Shown here: piece after piece, positions 51,894 through 61,710 of the stretch
How positions within the stretch are numbered: the stretch's first letter is position 1
Layout: each line of letters opens with the position of its first letter
Source of the DNA: Bacteroidales bacterium
Lineage (GTDB): Bacteria; Bacteroidota; Bacteroidia; Bacteroidales; UBA932
Assembly (NCBI GenBank): GCA_015060445.1
Contig: SUYL01000042.1
Location: 29,594-93,593 of the forward strand
Direction: 5' to 3'
DNA length: 64,000 bases
Notes under the pieces: model-generated
The model's database searches: none
What the model was told of the DNA's origin: nothing
Seen by the model: the letters and a program-made list of their open reading frames with translations, nothing else
Made by a program: the position numbers and the translations under genes

Positions 51894-53084
51894 ATGATAT
51901 ACCATCTGTTCGATTACTTGAGCAAGTCCGGGGTTGATTTTCCCGGAATAGGATTGATGCAATACATCACATTCAGGGCCCTCATTGCCCTAATGACTGC
52001 ATTGCTGGTTGCATTGTATGCCGGCCCAAAAATTATAAAGATGCTCCAGAAGAAGCAGATTGGAGAAGATATAAGGGACCTTGGCCTTGAGGGGCAGATG
52101 CAGAAGAAAGGGACCCCTACCATGGGAGGTATAATAATCATCCTCTCGCTGGTAATTCCGGCCCTGCTGTTCGGGAACCTCACCAACATTTACGTACAGT
52201 TGCTCATAGTAACAGCAATATGGCTTGGACTGATAGGTTTCCTTGACGACTCAATAAAGGTATTCAAGAAGAACAAGGATGGCTTGAGCGGCAAATACAA
52301 GATTATTGGACAGGTTACACTGGGCCTTGTTGTTGGTCTTGCACTTTGCATGAGCGACCAGACAGGGCTGCAGAACACCCTCACTACCATACCGTTCATA
52401 AAGGACAACCAGTTCGATTACGCATGGCTTAGCCCGTTCGGGGGCGAATTTGGGGAGATATTCACAAGAATAATCTACGTGGTGGTTGTAATATTTGTGA
52501 TTACCGCCGTTTCCAACGGCTCCAACCTTACGGACGGAATGGACGGTCTGGCAACAGGAGTGTCGGCCTTCATTGGAATTACAATTGCAATACTTGCATA
52601 TTTGTCGGGAAACACAATATACGCTTCATACCTGGATATAATGTACATTCCACATAGCGGAGAAGTGGTAATCTTCATGTCTGCATTCATTGGGGCACTG
52701 GTGGGATTCCTCTGGTACAACACCTACCCAGCCCAGGTATTCATGGGAGATACGGGAAGTCTCGCACTGGGAGGAATAATTGCAGTATCAGCAATTCTCC
52801 TGAGAAAGGAACTCCTCATTCCGGTAATGTGCGGAATATTCCTTGTGGAGAGCCTCTCTGTAATTATGCAGAGATATTACTTCAAGTATACAAAGAAGAA
52901 ATACGGAGAAGGGAGGAGGATATTCAAGATGAGTCCTCTGCACCACCACTTTCAGAAAGAGGGTATTCCTGCAATAATACAGACCCCACAAAAGGCGCTG
53001 CCTGAGGCCAAAATTGTGGTAAGATTCTGGATTATAACAATTTTGCTTTGTGCAATAACAATAATAACACTTAAAATCAGATAA
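51894..53084 (+). CDS. mraY: Phospho-MurNAc-pentapeptide transferase
   Basis: MraY transfers phospho-MurNAc-pentapeptide to undecaprenyl phosphate to make lipid I. The 396-aa product has about ten membrane helices, the first Asp motif [20 protein letters not shown] with catalytic Asp, [11 protein letters not shown] and the HHH motif in SPLHHHFQ. It is a drug and toxin target of known fold. A slightly extended loop (about 150-210) is typical of Bacteroidota. Confidence 0.96.
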   Translation: MIYHLFDYLSKSGVDFPGIGLMQYITFRALIALMTALLVALYAGPKIIKMLQKKQIGEDIRDLGLEGQMQKKGTPTMGGIIIILSLVIPALLFGNLTNIYVQLLIVTAIWLGLIGFLDDSIKVFKKNKDGLSGKYKIIGQVTLGLVVGLALCMSDQTGLQNTLTTIPFIKDNQFDYAWLSPFGGEFGEIFTRIIYVVVVIFVITAVSNGSNLTDGMDGLATGVSAFIGITIAILAYLSGNTIYASYLDIMYIPHSGEVVIFMSAFIGALVGFLWYNTYPAQVFMGDTGSLALGGIIAVSAILLRKELLIPVMCGIFLVESLSVIMQRYYFKYTKKKYGEGRRIFKMSPLHHHFQKEGIPAIIQTPQKALPEAKIVVRFWIITILLCAITIITLKIR

Positions 53085-53086
53085 CA

Positions 53087-54421
53087 ATGCAAAGAGTTGT
53101 TGTTCTTGGCGGAGGAGAGAGCGGTACAGGATCTGCCGTTCTTGCAAAAGTAAAGGGATTTGATGTATTCCTAAGCGACAGCGGAAACCTTAAAGAAGAG
53201 GCAAAGGCACTGTTGCGCAAATGGGACATTGAGTTTGAGGAGGGGGGACACACATTGGAGAAAATTTACAATGCCAATGAAATAGTGAAAAGCCCCGGCA
53301 TACCCGAAACCGCACCCCTTATAGTTGCCGCAAGGGAGAAAGGGATAAGGATAATCTCAGAAATTGAATTTGCAGGGAGATACGATTCTGCAAAGAAGAT
53401 ATGCATCACCGGAAGCAACGGCAAGACAACAACCACATCGCTGATCTACTTCATGCTCAAGAATGCAGGGCTGAATGTGGGACTGGCCGGCAACATAGGG
53501 CAAAGTTACGCATACCAGGTGGCAACCCAGAAATACGACTACTATGTACTTGAGTTGAGCAGTTTCCAGTTGGACGGCATGTATGAGTTCAAGGCAGACA
53601 TTGCAATACTCATGAACATTACTCCCGACCATCTTGACCGCTATGACTTTAAGATGCAGAACTACATAAACTCCAAGTTCCGCATCACCCAGAACATGAA
53701 GGAGGAGGACTGTTTCATATTCTGCCAGGACGACCCTGTAACAATTGGGGAACTTGAAAAGATTGTAACCCGCGCAAAAATGCTCCCATTCACACAAAAG
53801 GGAAAGGTTGAAGAGGGTGCCTTCATTGAGGACGAGAGGGTATGCATAACATTAAACGGAGACGTTGACTACATATATCTGAAGGAACTTGCCCTGCAGG
53901 GGAAACACAATGTATATAACTCAATGGCTGCAGCAATAGCGGCAAAAGCCATAAAGATAGACAAGAAAGTAATAAGGGAGAGCCTCATGACATTCAGCGG
54001 AGTTGAACACCGCATGGAGAAAGTGCTCAAGATAAAGAACGTCCTTTACATAAATGACTCAAAGGCCACCAATGTAGATTCTGCATGGTACGCCCTTGAC
54101 AGCATGACAACCCCTGTAGTATGGATTGCCGGAGGAAAAGACAAGGGGAATGATTATGAACCTTTATACCAACTTGTAAAGGACAAGGTAAGGGTACTTA
54201 TATGCATGGGACTCCACAATGAAAAACTGCATGAGAATTTTGCAGACAAGGTAGATATGATATTTGACGTGCAGTCTGCACAGGATGCCGTTGCAAAGGC
54301 ATACGAAGTGGCACAAAGTGGAGAAACGGTACTTCTCTCGCCATGTTGCGCAAGTTTTGACCTCTTCAAGAGTTACGAAGACAGGGGGAAACAGTTTAAG
54401 GATGCTGTAAGAAATTTATAA
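53087..54421 (+). CDS. murD: UDP-MurNAc-L-alanine:D-glutamate ligase
   Basis: The 444-aa product has an N-terminal Rossmann motif VVLGGGESGTGSA and the ATP P-loop ITGSNGKTTTTSL. NITPDHLDRY, NDSKATNVDSAWYAL and a C-terminal LLSPCCASFDLFKSYEDRG follow. All ligase landmarks are intact. The gene is preceded by mraY (2-bp gap) and followed by ftsW (6-bp gap). Confidence 0.96.
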   Translation: MQRVVVLGGGESGTGSAVLAKVKGFDVFLSDSGNLKEEAKALLRKWDIEFEEGGHTLEKIYNANEIVKSPGIPETAPLIVAAREKGIRIISEIEFAGRYDSAKKICITGSNGKTTTTSLIYFMLKNAGLNVGLAGNIGQSYAYQVATQKYDYYVLELSSFQLDGMYEFKADIAILMNITPDHLDRYDFKMQNYINSKFRITQNMKEEDCFIFCQDDPVTIGELEKIVTRAKMLPFTQKGKVEEGAFIEDERVCITLNGDVDYIYLKELALQGKHNVYNSMAAAIAAKAIKIDKKVIRESLMTFSGVEHRMEKVLKIKNVLYINDSKATNVDSAWYALDSMTTPVVWIAGGKDKGNDYEPLYQLVKDKVRVLICMGLHNEKLHENFADKVDMIFDVQSAQDAVAKAYEVAQSGETVLLSPCCASFDLFKSYEDRGKQFKDAVRNL

Positions 54422-54427
54422 AAGGAT

Positions 54428-55732
54428 ATGGAGAACTTGAAAGTAGATAAAAAGGAGTCTATGCTGAGCAGACTCAATGGAGACAAAGTTATATGGACAG
54501 TGGTATTCCTGCTGTCTCTGATTTCCATTGCCCTTATCTACTCTTCAAGCAGTTCTTTGGCATACAAGGAGAAGACTACAAACTTTGCATTCCTGATAAA
54601 GCAGATACAGTTTGTATTCATGGGGCTTGTGGCACTGTATGTCTGCTACAAAGTTCCGTTGGGATGGTACAGGGGTCTGGCCAACATAGCATTGCTCACC
54701 AGTGTTGTACTGCTGGCCCTAACCCCAATAATAGGAGTTGAGATAAACGGTGCAAAAAGGTGGATAAACCTGGGGTTCACCACTTTCCAGCCTACAGAGA
54801 TGGCCAAGATTGCAATAGTGCTCTACCTGGCCAGGGCCCTGGAGGTCTCCCGGCTGGATACCTTCAAGGAGTTCCTCATAAGGATTATCCTCCCAATAGG
54901 TGTAACCTGTATCCTTATTCTCATAGGAAGTGTATCGGCAGCGCTCTTTGTTGGAATGATATCACTCCTCATGCTTGTTATAGCGGGGGTAAAGTGGAAT
55001 TATATCTTTAAGGCGGGTGGTATAGCGGCTGGTGCCCTGGTGTTCATAATTGTACTACACATGGCAGGGCTTACCCTTTTCTCAAGGCTGGACACAGCAT
55101 TGAGCCGAGTTACAAAGTTTGTCTCCAACAACGAGATATCTAAAGAACTCACCCCGGAAGAGAAACAGAAAGAGGCAGACAAGACATACCAGGCAGATAT
55201 GGCCAAAGTTGCAATATCGTCTGTAGGAATTATAGGGAAAGGGCCGGGCAAAAGTACCCAGCGCTACTTCCTCCCCCACCCTTACTCAGACTACATCTTT
55301 ACAATTATAATTGAGGAGTACGGACTTGCAGGGGGAATAGGTGTTATCCTGCTTTACCTGTGGTTCCTGTTCCGGTGCATAATACTGGTAAAAAACTGCA
55401 CAAAAGTATTTACGGCACTCACTGTTGCAGGATTGGGACTGCTCATAACTGTTCAGGCAACACTGCACATACTGGTGAATGTAGGATACCTCCCTGTAAC
55501 GGGGCATACATTGCCCCTGTTGAGCCTGGGAGGAACCTCATTGGTAATTCTCAGTTGTGCATTTGGAATAATCCTCTCGGTGAGCCGCACAATTGACATA
55601 TCGTCGCAAAAGAAAAGGGAGCAGGAGGCTGCAGCAACAGCAGAGAGTGTAAAACCGGTTGCAGTAACAGCCGGCAATATGGAGGAAGATAAAGAATATG
55701 AAATAATGGGTCCTGGAGACCAGTTCAAATAG
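54428..55732 (+). CDS. ftsW: Septal peptidoglycan glycosyltransferase FtsW
   Basis: The 434-aa SEDS-family protein has about ten membrane helices. It has GVEINGAKRWINLGFTTFQPTEMAKIA with the conserved Glu-Lys stretch, a long extracellular loop at about 225-260 (KQKEADKTYQADMAKVAISS) and LPVTGHTLPLLSLGGTSLV near the end. It polymerises lipid II glycan at the septum with FtsI. The hydrophilic C-terminal tail (about 45 residues) is cytoplasmic. Confidence 0.94.
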   Translation: MENLKVDKKESMLSRLNGDKVIWTVVFLLSLISIALIYSSSSSLAYKEKTTNFAFLIKQIQFVFMGLVALYVCYKVPLGWYRGLANIALLTSVVLLALTPIIGVEINGAKRWINLGFTTFQPTEMAKIAIVLYLARALEVSRLDTFKEFLIRIILPIGVTCILILIGSVSAALFVGMISLLMLVIAGVKWNYIFKAGGIAAGALVFIIVLHMAGLTLFSRLDTALSRVTKFVSNNEISKELTPEEKQKEADKTYQADMAKVAISSVGIIGKGPGKSTQRYFLPHPYSDYIFTIIIEEYGLAGGIGVILLYLWFLFRCIILVKNCTKVFTALTVAGLGLLITVQATLHILVNVGYLPVTGHTLPLLSLGGTSLVILSCAFGIILSVSRTIDISSQKKREQEAAATAESVKPVAVTAGNMEEDKEYEIMGPGDQFK

Positions 55733-55738
55733 AGAGTT

Positions 55739-56866
55739 ATGGAAAATGAATTGAGAGTAATAATAAGCGGAGGCGGTACAGGGGGACACATTTTCCCTGC
55801 CATATCCATTGCCAATGCCATTAAGGAGGCAAGGCCTGATGCACACATACTTTTTGTAGGGGCTTTGGGCAAAATGGAGATGGAGAAGGTTCCTGCCGCA
55901 GGATATCAGATTAAAGGAATTCCTGCAAGGGGGCTCAAGCGTCCTCTCTACTCATTGTCCAATATTTCCGTTGCACTGGACTACCTCAAATGCAAGAGGA
56001 TTGCAAAGAGGATAATAAGGGAGTTCAGACCAAACCTCATTGTTGGAGTTGGAGGATATGCCAGCGCTGCAATAGTTGGAGCGGGCTCAAAAATGGGTAT
56101 CCCCGTATTGCTTCAGGAGCAGAACTCATTTGCAGGACTGGTAAACCGCAAGAATGCCAAGAATGCCAGCAAAATATGTGTAGCATACGACGGAATGGAG
56201 AGATTCTTCCCCGCAGATAGGATACTCAATACCGGTAACCCCATAAGGAAAGACATCTCAAAGGCCACCCCTGAGCAAAAGGGAGAAGGATACAGATACT
56301 ATAATCTTTCTCCAAACAAAAAGACCGTGTTTGTGGTTGGAGGAAGCCTGGGGTGCCGCACCCTCAACGAGTGCATGCAAAAGGCAGTGGAGGAGAATAC
56401 CCTGTTTACAGAAGAGGGGGAATACCAGGTAATCTGGCAGCACGGCAAAATATACAAAAATGAGGTAGACTCTTTCATGAAAGGGAAAGGGAACTCAAGC
56501 ATATATTTCTCAGACTTTATCCAAAGGATGGATCTGGCATACGCAATTGCAGATGTGGTTGTGAGCAGGGCCGGGGCCGGTACAATTTCTGAATTGTGCG
56601 TAGCGGAAAAATGTACCGTATTTGTCCCTTCTCCTGTAGTGGCAGAAGACCACCAGACCCACAATGCAATGGCCCTTGTAAACAAGGGTGCGGCACTTAT
56701 AGTTAAGGATGCAGATGCACAGGAACAATTGCTTCCATGCATTGCCGGGCTTCTTGAAAACCCTGAGAAGATAAAGGAACTTGAGACCAACATTGCCAAA
56801 CTTGCCAAAAAGGATGCTGCCGCAACAATTGCAGCAGAATGTCTGAAACTTGCATATAGAAGATAA
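55739..56866 (+). CDS. murG: UDP-GlcNAc:lipid I N-acetylglucosaminyltransferase
   Basis: MurG makes lipid II. The 375-aa GT-B enzyme has the N-terminal ISGGGTGGHIFPAISIA loop, VGVGGYASAA, PVLLQEQNSFAGLVNR and a C-terminal SRAGAGTISEL with EDHQTHNAMALV for UDP-GlcNAc binding. It is a peripheral inner-membrane protein. It is 6 bp after ftsW and 3 bp before murC. Confidence 0.96.
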   Translation: MENELRVIISGGGTGGHIFPAISIANAIKEARPDAHILFVGALGKMEMEKVPAAGYQIKGIPARGLKRPLYSLSNISVALDYLKCKRIAKRIIREFRPNLIVGVGGYASAAIVGAGSKMGIPVLLQEQNSFAGLVNRKNAKNASKICVAYDGMERFFPADRILNTGNPIRKDISKATPEQKGEGYRYYNLSPNKKTVFVVGGSLGCRTLNECMQKAVEENTLFTEEGEYQVIWQHGKIYKNEVDSFMKGKGNSSIYFSDFIQRMDLAYAIADVVVSRAGAGTISELCVAEKCTVFVPSPVVAEDHQTHNAMALVNKGAALIVKDADAQEQLLPCIAGLLENPEKIKELETNIAKLAKKDAAATIAAECLKLAYRR

Positions 56867-56869
56867 GAG

Positions 56870-58258
56870 ATGAAGAACGTATATTTCATAGGAATTGGAG
56901 GTATAGGAATGAGCGCAATAGCCCGTTACTATAACCACGCCGGCTACCAGGTGAGCGGATACGACCGTACCCCAAGCAAACTCACACAAAAACTTGAGGA
57001 GGAGGGGATACATATCCACTATACCCCACGCACAGATGCAATACCGCAAGATAAGGAGGAGACATTGGTAATATACACCCCGGCCATCCCTAAAGATATG
57101 GAAGAACTGGTTTATGTGCAGGAGAAAGGATACAGACTCATAAAACGCTCAAGGGCTTTGGGAGAGATTGCCTCAACCCAGAAGTGCCTGGGAGTGGCAG
57201 GGACACACGGCAAAACAACTACAAGCACACTGCTTGCCCATTTATATACCCATTCCGGGGAGGGATGCTCCGCATTCCTTGGAGGGATCTCAAAGAATTA
57301 CCACACAAACCTCCTGCTGAGCAAAAACCCGGTACTTGTTGCGGAGGCAGATGAATTTGACCGTTCATTCCTCCAACTTTTTCCCGACGTGGCCATCATC
57401 ACCTCAACTGATGCAGACCACCTGGATATCTACGGAGATGTAAATACTATAAGGGAGGCTTTTGCCGAGTTTGCAGGGCAGATAAAGGAGAACGGCGCAT
57501 TGGTACTGAAGAAGGGGGTTGAAATTGACCTGAGCAATGTAAAGGCAAAAGTTTACAGTTACACCTTTGAAGGGGAAGCGGACTTCTACCCTGCCAACCT
57601 CCAGCCGGTAGAGGGGGGATACTACAGGTTCAACCTTGTTTATCCTGCATATACCACAATTTACGGCACAACTGTTCAGGCCGGCACAATTGAGGGATGT
57701 ACCGTTGGAATTCCAGGCTGGGTAAATGTAGAGAACGGTATTGCTGCGGCTGCCGCCGCCCTCCTTGGAGGCTTGCAGCCGGAGAAGGTAAAAGAGGCCC
57801 TTACCGCATTCCAGGGTGTTGAAAGGAGATTTGACGTACATATAAATACACCTGAGATTGCATACATAGATGATTATGCGCACCACCCTCAGGAACTGGC
57901 CTCAGCCATAACATCGCTAAGGAACATTTTCCCGGGGAGGAAGATTACAGGAATTTTCCAGCCGCACCTCTACACCAGAACCAGAGATTTTGCGCCTGAA
58001 TTTGCCAAGAGTCTGAGCATGCTTGATGAACTTCTGCTGCTGGACATTTATCCTGCAAGGGAACTCCCTATAGAGGGGGTAACCTCGGAGATAATTTTCA
58101 AAGATGTTGCTGCAGAAAAGAAAACACTCCTTAAAAAGGAGGAGGTTCTGGATTTCCTTAAGGGGAAAGAAGATGTGGATGTGCTGGTAACTTTTGGTGC
58201 AGGTGATATTGACAGGCTGATTGTACCTATTGAAAACCTATTGAAAGAGAGAATTTAG
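56870..58258 (+). CDS. murC: UDP-MurNAc:L-alanine ligase
   Basis: MurC adds L-Ala to UDP-MurNAc. The 462-aa product has an N-terminal FIGIGGIGMSAIARYY, the ATP loop GVAGTHGKTTTSTLLAH, EADEFDRSFLQL, ITSTDADHLDIYG and DDYAHHPQELASAI. These are the family landmarks in order. Its order after murG and before ftsQ is the usual one. All residues needed for activity appear to be present. Confidence 0.96.
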   Translation: MKNVYFIGIGGIGMSAIARYYNHAGYQVSGYDRTPSKLTQKLEEEGIHIHYTPRTDAIPQDKEETLVIYTPAIPKDMEELVYVQEKGYRLIKRSRALGEIASTQKCLGVAGTHGKTTTSTLLAHLYTHSGEGCSAFLGGISKNYHTNLLLSKNPVLVAEADEFDRSFLQLFPDVAIITSTDADHLDIYGDVNTIREAFAEFAGQIKENGALVLKKGVEIDLSNVKAKVYSYTFEGEADFYPANLQPVEGGYYRFNLVYPAYTTIYGTTVQAGTIEGCTVGIPGWVNVENGIAAAAAALLGGLQPEKVKEALTAFQGVERRFDVHINTPEIAYIDDYAHHPQELASAITSLRNIFPGRKITGIFQPHLYTRTRDFAPEFAKSLSMLDELLLLDIYPARELPIEGVTSEIIFKDVAAEKKTLLKKEEVLDFLKGKEDVDVLVTFGAGDIDRLIVPIENLLKERI

Positions 58259-58261
58259 AAG

Positions 58262-59062
58262 ATGTTCAAAAAGATCCTCATATATGCTGCGGTTGCCCTG
58301 ATTTTTGGGGCAATGGGTGCGTATTTCTTCTTTGCACAGAAACTTTACAGCTCAAACACTCCCGGGCGGTTGTGCAAGGAGGTGAAAATATCTTTACTTG
58401 ACAGCGCCCAGAACAGGTTTGTAACCGAGCAGGAGGTACTTGAAATAGTTGACGGCTTTACCGGAAAGAGTGTGGGGAAACCTGTATCCGATATAAACAC
58501 CCACCTTATTGAGAAACTCCTTAACCAGAGGAGTGCAATAAAGGAGTCTCAGGTAAGCATAACCGAAGCAGGAAGACTGCTGATAGAGATTACCCAGCGC
58601 AAGCCTGTACTGAGGATTCAGAGCAGCAACGGGGGATTTTATGTAGATGAGACACAATACATATTCCCGCTGGTACCGTCATTTACATCTTATGTTCCAA
58701 TTGTGAGCGGACACATACCGTTTACCCTCAATGCAGACCACAGGGGAATGGCTCTTGAAGATGACGGCAACTGGATGGGAAAAATCCTTGAACTGGGAAA
58801 CTACTTGAGCAGCGACCCGTTCTGGAACTCACAGATTGAGCAGATATATGTTGATGCACAGGGTGACATAATCCTCTCGCCAAGGGTTGGAAACCACAAG
58901 ATAATATTTGGCGACCTAAAGGACATTGAGACCAAATTCAACAAGTTGTACACTTTTTACAAGAACATTGTACCTGCACAGGGGTGGGACAAATACAGCA
59001 GTGTAAACTTGAAATACAAAGACCAGATCATTTGCAAAATAAACAAGAAAAAGAAAAAATAA
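58262..59062 (+). CDS. ftsQ: Divisome protein FtsQ/DivIB
   Basis: The 266-aa bitopic protein has a short cytoplasmic N-terminus, one membrane helix (about 5-25), a POTRA domain (about 40-115, NTPGRLCKEVKI to TQRKPVLRI) and a beta domain. A Lys-rich C-terminus ends in a run of KKKKK. Sequence identity in this family is low, so topology and the murC-ftsQ-ftsA position carry much of the weight. It links FtsL/FtsB and FtsI/FtsW. Confidence 0.88.
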   Translation: MFKKILIYAAVALIFGAMGAYFFFAQKLYSSNTPGRLCKEVKISLLDSAQNRFVTEQEVLEIVDGFTGKSVGKPVSDINTHLIEKLLNQRSAIKESQVSITEAGRLLIEITQRKPVLRIQSSNGGFYVDETQYIFPLVPSFTSYVPIVSGHIPFTLNADHRGMALEDDGNWMGKILELGNYLSSDPFWNSQIEQIYVDAQGDIILSPRVGNHKIIFGDLKDIETKFNKLYTFYKNIVPAQGWDKYSSVNLKYKDQIICKINKKKKK

Positions 59063-59077
59063 ACAACAGGGGGAGTT

Positions 59078-60421
59078 ATGAGAAAACTGATTGCAGCCAT
59101 AGACTTGGGAACCAGTAAGATAGTCTGTATTGTTGGGGAAAGGACAGAACAGGGGGTAAAGATCATTGCCCTTAATGAAATGCCCTCAAAGGGTATAAAC
59201 AGAGGTGAAGTGATCAATATCCAGTCTGTACTTGACTCCATTAAGCCTACAATAACCGGAGTAGAGAATGCCATAGGAGAAAAAATCAACGATGTGTTTG
59301 TGGGCATTTCGGGGCAGGGTATCCGTTGTGAGCAGCAGACAAACCAGATTACCAGGAGTAATCCCGACGAATACATAACTGCAGCGGAAATTGACAAAAT
59401 TACATTGGGCATGCAGGAGAACTTCTCCCACAACGGGGAAGAGGTACTTCAGGCTATTCCACAGTCATACAACATAGATGACTTTATGGGAATTACCGAG
59501 CCTGTAGGTATGATTGGAAAGCAGATATTCTCAAACTTCAAACTGTTCATAGGCAAGAAAGGCTCCGCTGAACTCAGGAGGAATGCCATTTCCAGAGCAG
59601 GACTCAACATAAAGGGGCTGGTTCTTGGACCTCTTGCATCTGCAAAGGCTGTACTGGATGAGGAGGAGAAGGAGGTTGGCGTGGCACTGCTTGACATTGG
59701 AAGCGGCACTACAGACCTCATAATAATACAGGACAACATAGTGAGGCATGCAGCAGTAATTCCATTTGGCGGCAACAGCATAACTGAGGATGTAAAGCAG
59801 GGATGCGGTGTATCAACCAAAACGGCAGAACGCCTTAAAATAGAGAAAGGATTCTGCATGAGTTCCCTCGCCGACGACAGGAAGATACGTATAAACGGCA
59901 TTGGAGGGCGCGACAACAAAGATATCCCTTACAGCCACCTGGCAGAGATCATTGAATCCCGCGTTGAGGAACTGCTTGAGGCAGCCCTTTATGAGATTGA
60001 AAAATCTGGATACAAGGATAAACTCAATGCCGGACTTGTAATAACAGGAGGTACAGCACAACTCCCTAACCTCACAAGTTTTGCACACCTGATTACAGGA
60101 CTTGAAACAAGGCTGGCATTCCCCGACAAGACATTCTCCGAGGCAGAAGCGTCAATAACCAGGCCTTCCCTCTCCACAGCGGTGGGTCTTGTACTCATTG
60201 GGGCAGAAAAACTTGAGAAAGAAGGAAATGCATACAGCACCACAACCCCAATGGACTACAGCAAGCAGAAGGATGCACCGGCCGCAGAAGTTGTTAAGGA
60301 TGAGGAGAAGAAACAGGAGCCGCAGCAACCTAAAGCACCAAAGAAAAACCCATGGGGAGGATTTAAAGACATATTCAATTCACTCAAATCAGATAACGTA
60401 TTCACAGACAACGAGGCATAG
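59078..60421 (+). CDS. ftsA: Divisome actin-like membrane tether FtsA
   Basis: The 447-aa protein is actin-like: AIDLGTSKIVCIVG phosphate loop, the SHS2-like 1C subdomain at about 85-165, ALLDIGSGTTDLIIIQ and LVITGGTAQLPNL. The C-terminal region has a Lys/Glu/Pro-rich linker (about 395-425) and an amphipathic end (NPWGGFKDIFNSLKS) that should bind the membrane. It tethers FtsZ to the membrane. It is encoded 2 bp before ftsZ. Confidence 0.95.
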   Translation: MRKLIAAIDLGTSKIVCIVGERTEQGVKIIALNEMPSKGINRGEVINIQSVLDSIKPTITGVENAIGEKINDVFVGISGQGIRCEQQTNQITRSNPDEYITAAEIDKITLGMQENFSHNGEEVLQAIPQSYNIDDFMGITEPVGMIGKQIFSNFKLFIGKKGSAELRRNAISRAGLNIKGLVLGPLASAKAVLDEEEKEVGVALLDIGSGTTDLIIIQDNIVRHAAVIPFGGNSITEDVKQGCGVSTKTAERLKIEKGFCMSSLADDRKIRINGIGGRDNKDIPYSHLAEIIESRVEELLEAALYEIEKSGYKDKLNAGLVITGGTAQLPNLTSFAHLITGLETRLAFPDKTFSEAEASITRPSLSTAVGLVLIGAEKLEKEGNAYSTTTPMDYSKQKDAPAAEVVKDEEKKQEPQQPKAPKKNPWGGFKDIFNSLKSDNVFTDNEA

Positions 60422-60423
60422 TT

Positions 60424-61680
60424 ATGGAAGATCTTAATTGTTTGGTTCCCGACGGATGGGACATGAGCCAGAGCATCATAAAGGTTATTGGCGTAGGAGG
60501 CGGCGGATGCAACGCGGTATCTGAGATGTACCGCCAGGGCATAAAGGATGTGGAATTTATGGTGTGCAACACCGATATCCAGTCTTTGAAAACAAGTCAG
60601 GTACCCGAGACATTGCGTCTGGGATCAGACCTTACCCGTGGTCTGGGTGCAGGATGTGACCCTGAGAAAGGACGCAAGGCGGCAACTGAATCTATAGAGG
60701 AGATAAGGAAATCATTGTCGGGGAATACGGAGATGGTTTTCATTACTGCCGGTATGGGTGGCGGTACAGGAACCGGTGCAGCCCCTGTAATTGCGCAGGC
60801 TGCAAAGGAGATGGGCAAACTTACCGTTGCCGTAGTTACCCTCCCGTTCAGGGACGAGGGGCACGATTTCATAAGACGTGCGGTAATTGGCATCCGTGAA
60901 CTCAAGAAACATGTTGACAGTCTCCTTATCATTGACAACCAGAAACTCTACAATGTATTTGGGGAACTCACAGTTGCAGATGCTTTCCCAAGGGCAGATG
61001 AAGTGCTGAGCACAGCCGTAAGGAGTATAGCAGACATCATCAACCGTCCCGGTTTCATAAACGTGGATTTTGCAGACGTAAGGATGGTGATGAACAACAG
61101 CGGCATGGCAATAATGGGTATGGGTGAGGCAGAAGGCCCTGACAGGGCGATTGATGCCGTACAGAAAGCCCTCGACTCCCCACTTTTGAACGACTGCGAC
61201 CTCACCACCGCAAAAGGTGTACTGGTGAACATCACCTCAAGCAAAGAGGACGGAGGACTTACCATGGCCGAACTCTCTCAGATTATGGAGGAGGTAAGAA
61301 GTTATACCGGAGGCTCGTTCAACAAATTCAAACGTGGTGTGGTATATGACCCAAGCATAGGAAAGAAGATAAGTGTTACAATTGTAGCCACCGGATTTGA
61401 AATAAACAGTCTGCCACATATTGACATGGATCCGGAAGATGCAAATGTTGACAGGCTGGAAGGGGAGATATGGACAGATGAAAATGATGACACAAATGAC
61501 ACCTCAACTGAGAATGAGGAGACAATGGTATCTGCCCCTAAGGTTCAGGAGTATGTAAGGCCAGAAGGGAAACCGGCACTCATTTTGGGCCCTGGAGACG
61601 ACATCCGCGAACTTGAGAGAGTTCCTGCATATATAAGAAGAAACAAGAAACTTACCGGAATTATAACAGATTTTCAGTAA
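60424..61680 (+). CDS. ftsZ: Cell division GTPase FtsZ
   Basis: The 418-aa tubulin-like GTPase forms the Z ring. It has GVGGGGCNAVSEMYR at the start, the tubulin signature GGGTGTGAAPVIA, the T7 loop region NVDFADVRMVMNNSG and a C-terminal linker rich in Asp, Glu and Asn (about 345-370). It ends with RVPAYIRRNKKL as the conserved tail that binds FtsA. It is the last dcw gene. Confidence 0.97.
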   Translation: MEDLNCLVPDGWDMSQSIIKVIGVGGGGCNAVSEMYRQGIKDVEFMVCNTDIQSLKTSQVPETLRLGSDLTRGLGAGCDPEKGRKAATESIEEIRKSLSGNTEMVFITAGMGGGTGTGAAPVIAQAAKEMGKLTVAVVTLPFRDEGHDFIRRAVIGIRELKKHVDSLLIIDNQKLYNVFGELTVADAFPRADEVLSTAVRSIADIINRPGFINVDFADVRMVMNNSGMAIMGMGEAEGPDRAIDAVQKALDSPLLNDCDLTTAKGVLVNITSSKEDGGLTMAELSQIMEEVRSYTGGSFNKFKRGVVYDPSIGKKISVTIVATGFEINSLPHIDMDPEDANVDRLEGEIWTDENDDTNDTSTENEETMVSAPKVQEYVRPEGKPALILGPGDDIRELERVPAYIRRNKKLTGIITDFQ

Positions 61681-61710
61681 GTTTGCAGCATAATTAAAAA
61701 ACATACAATT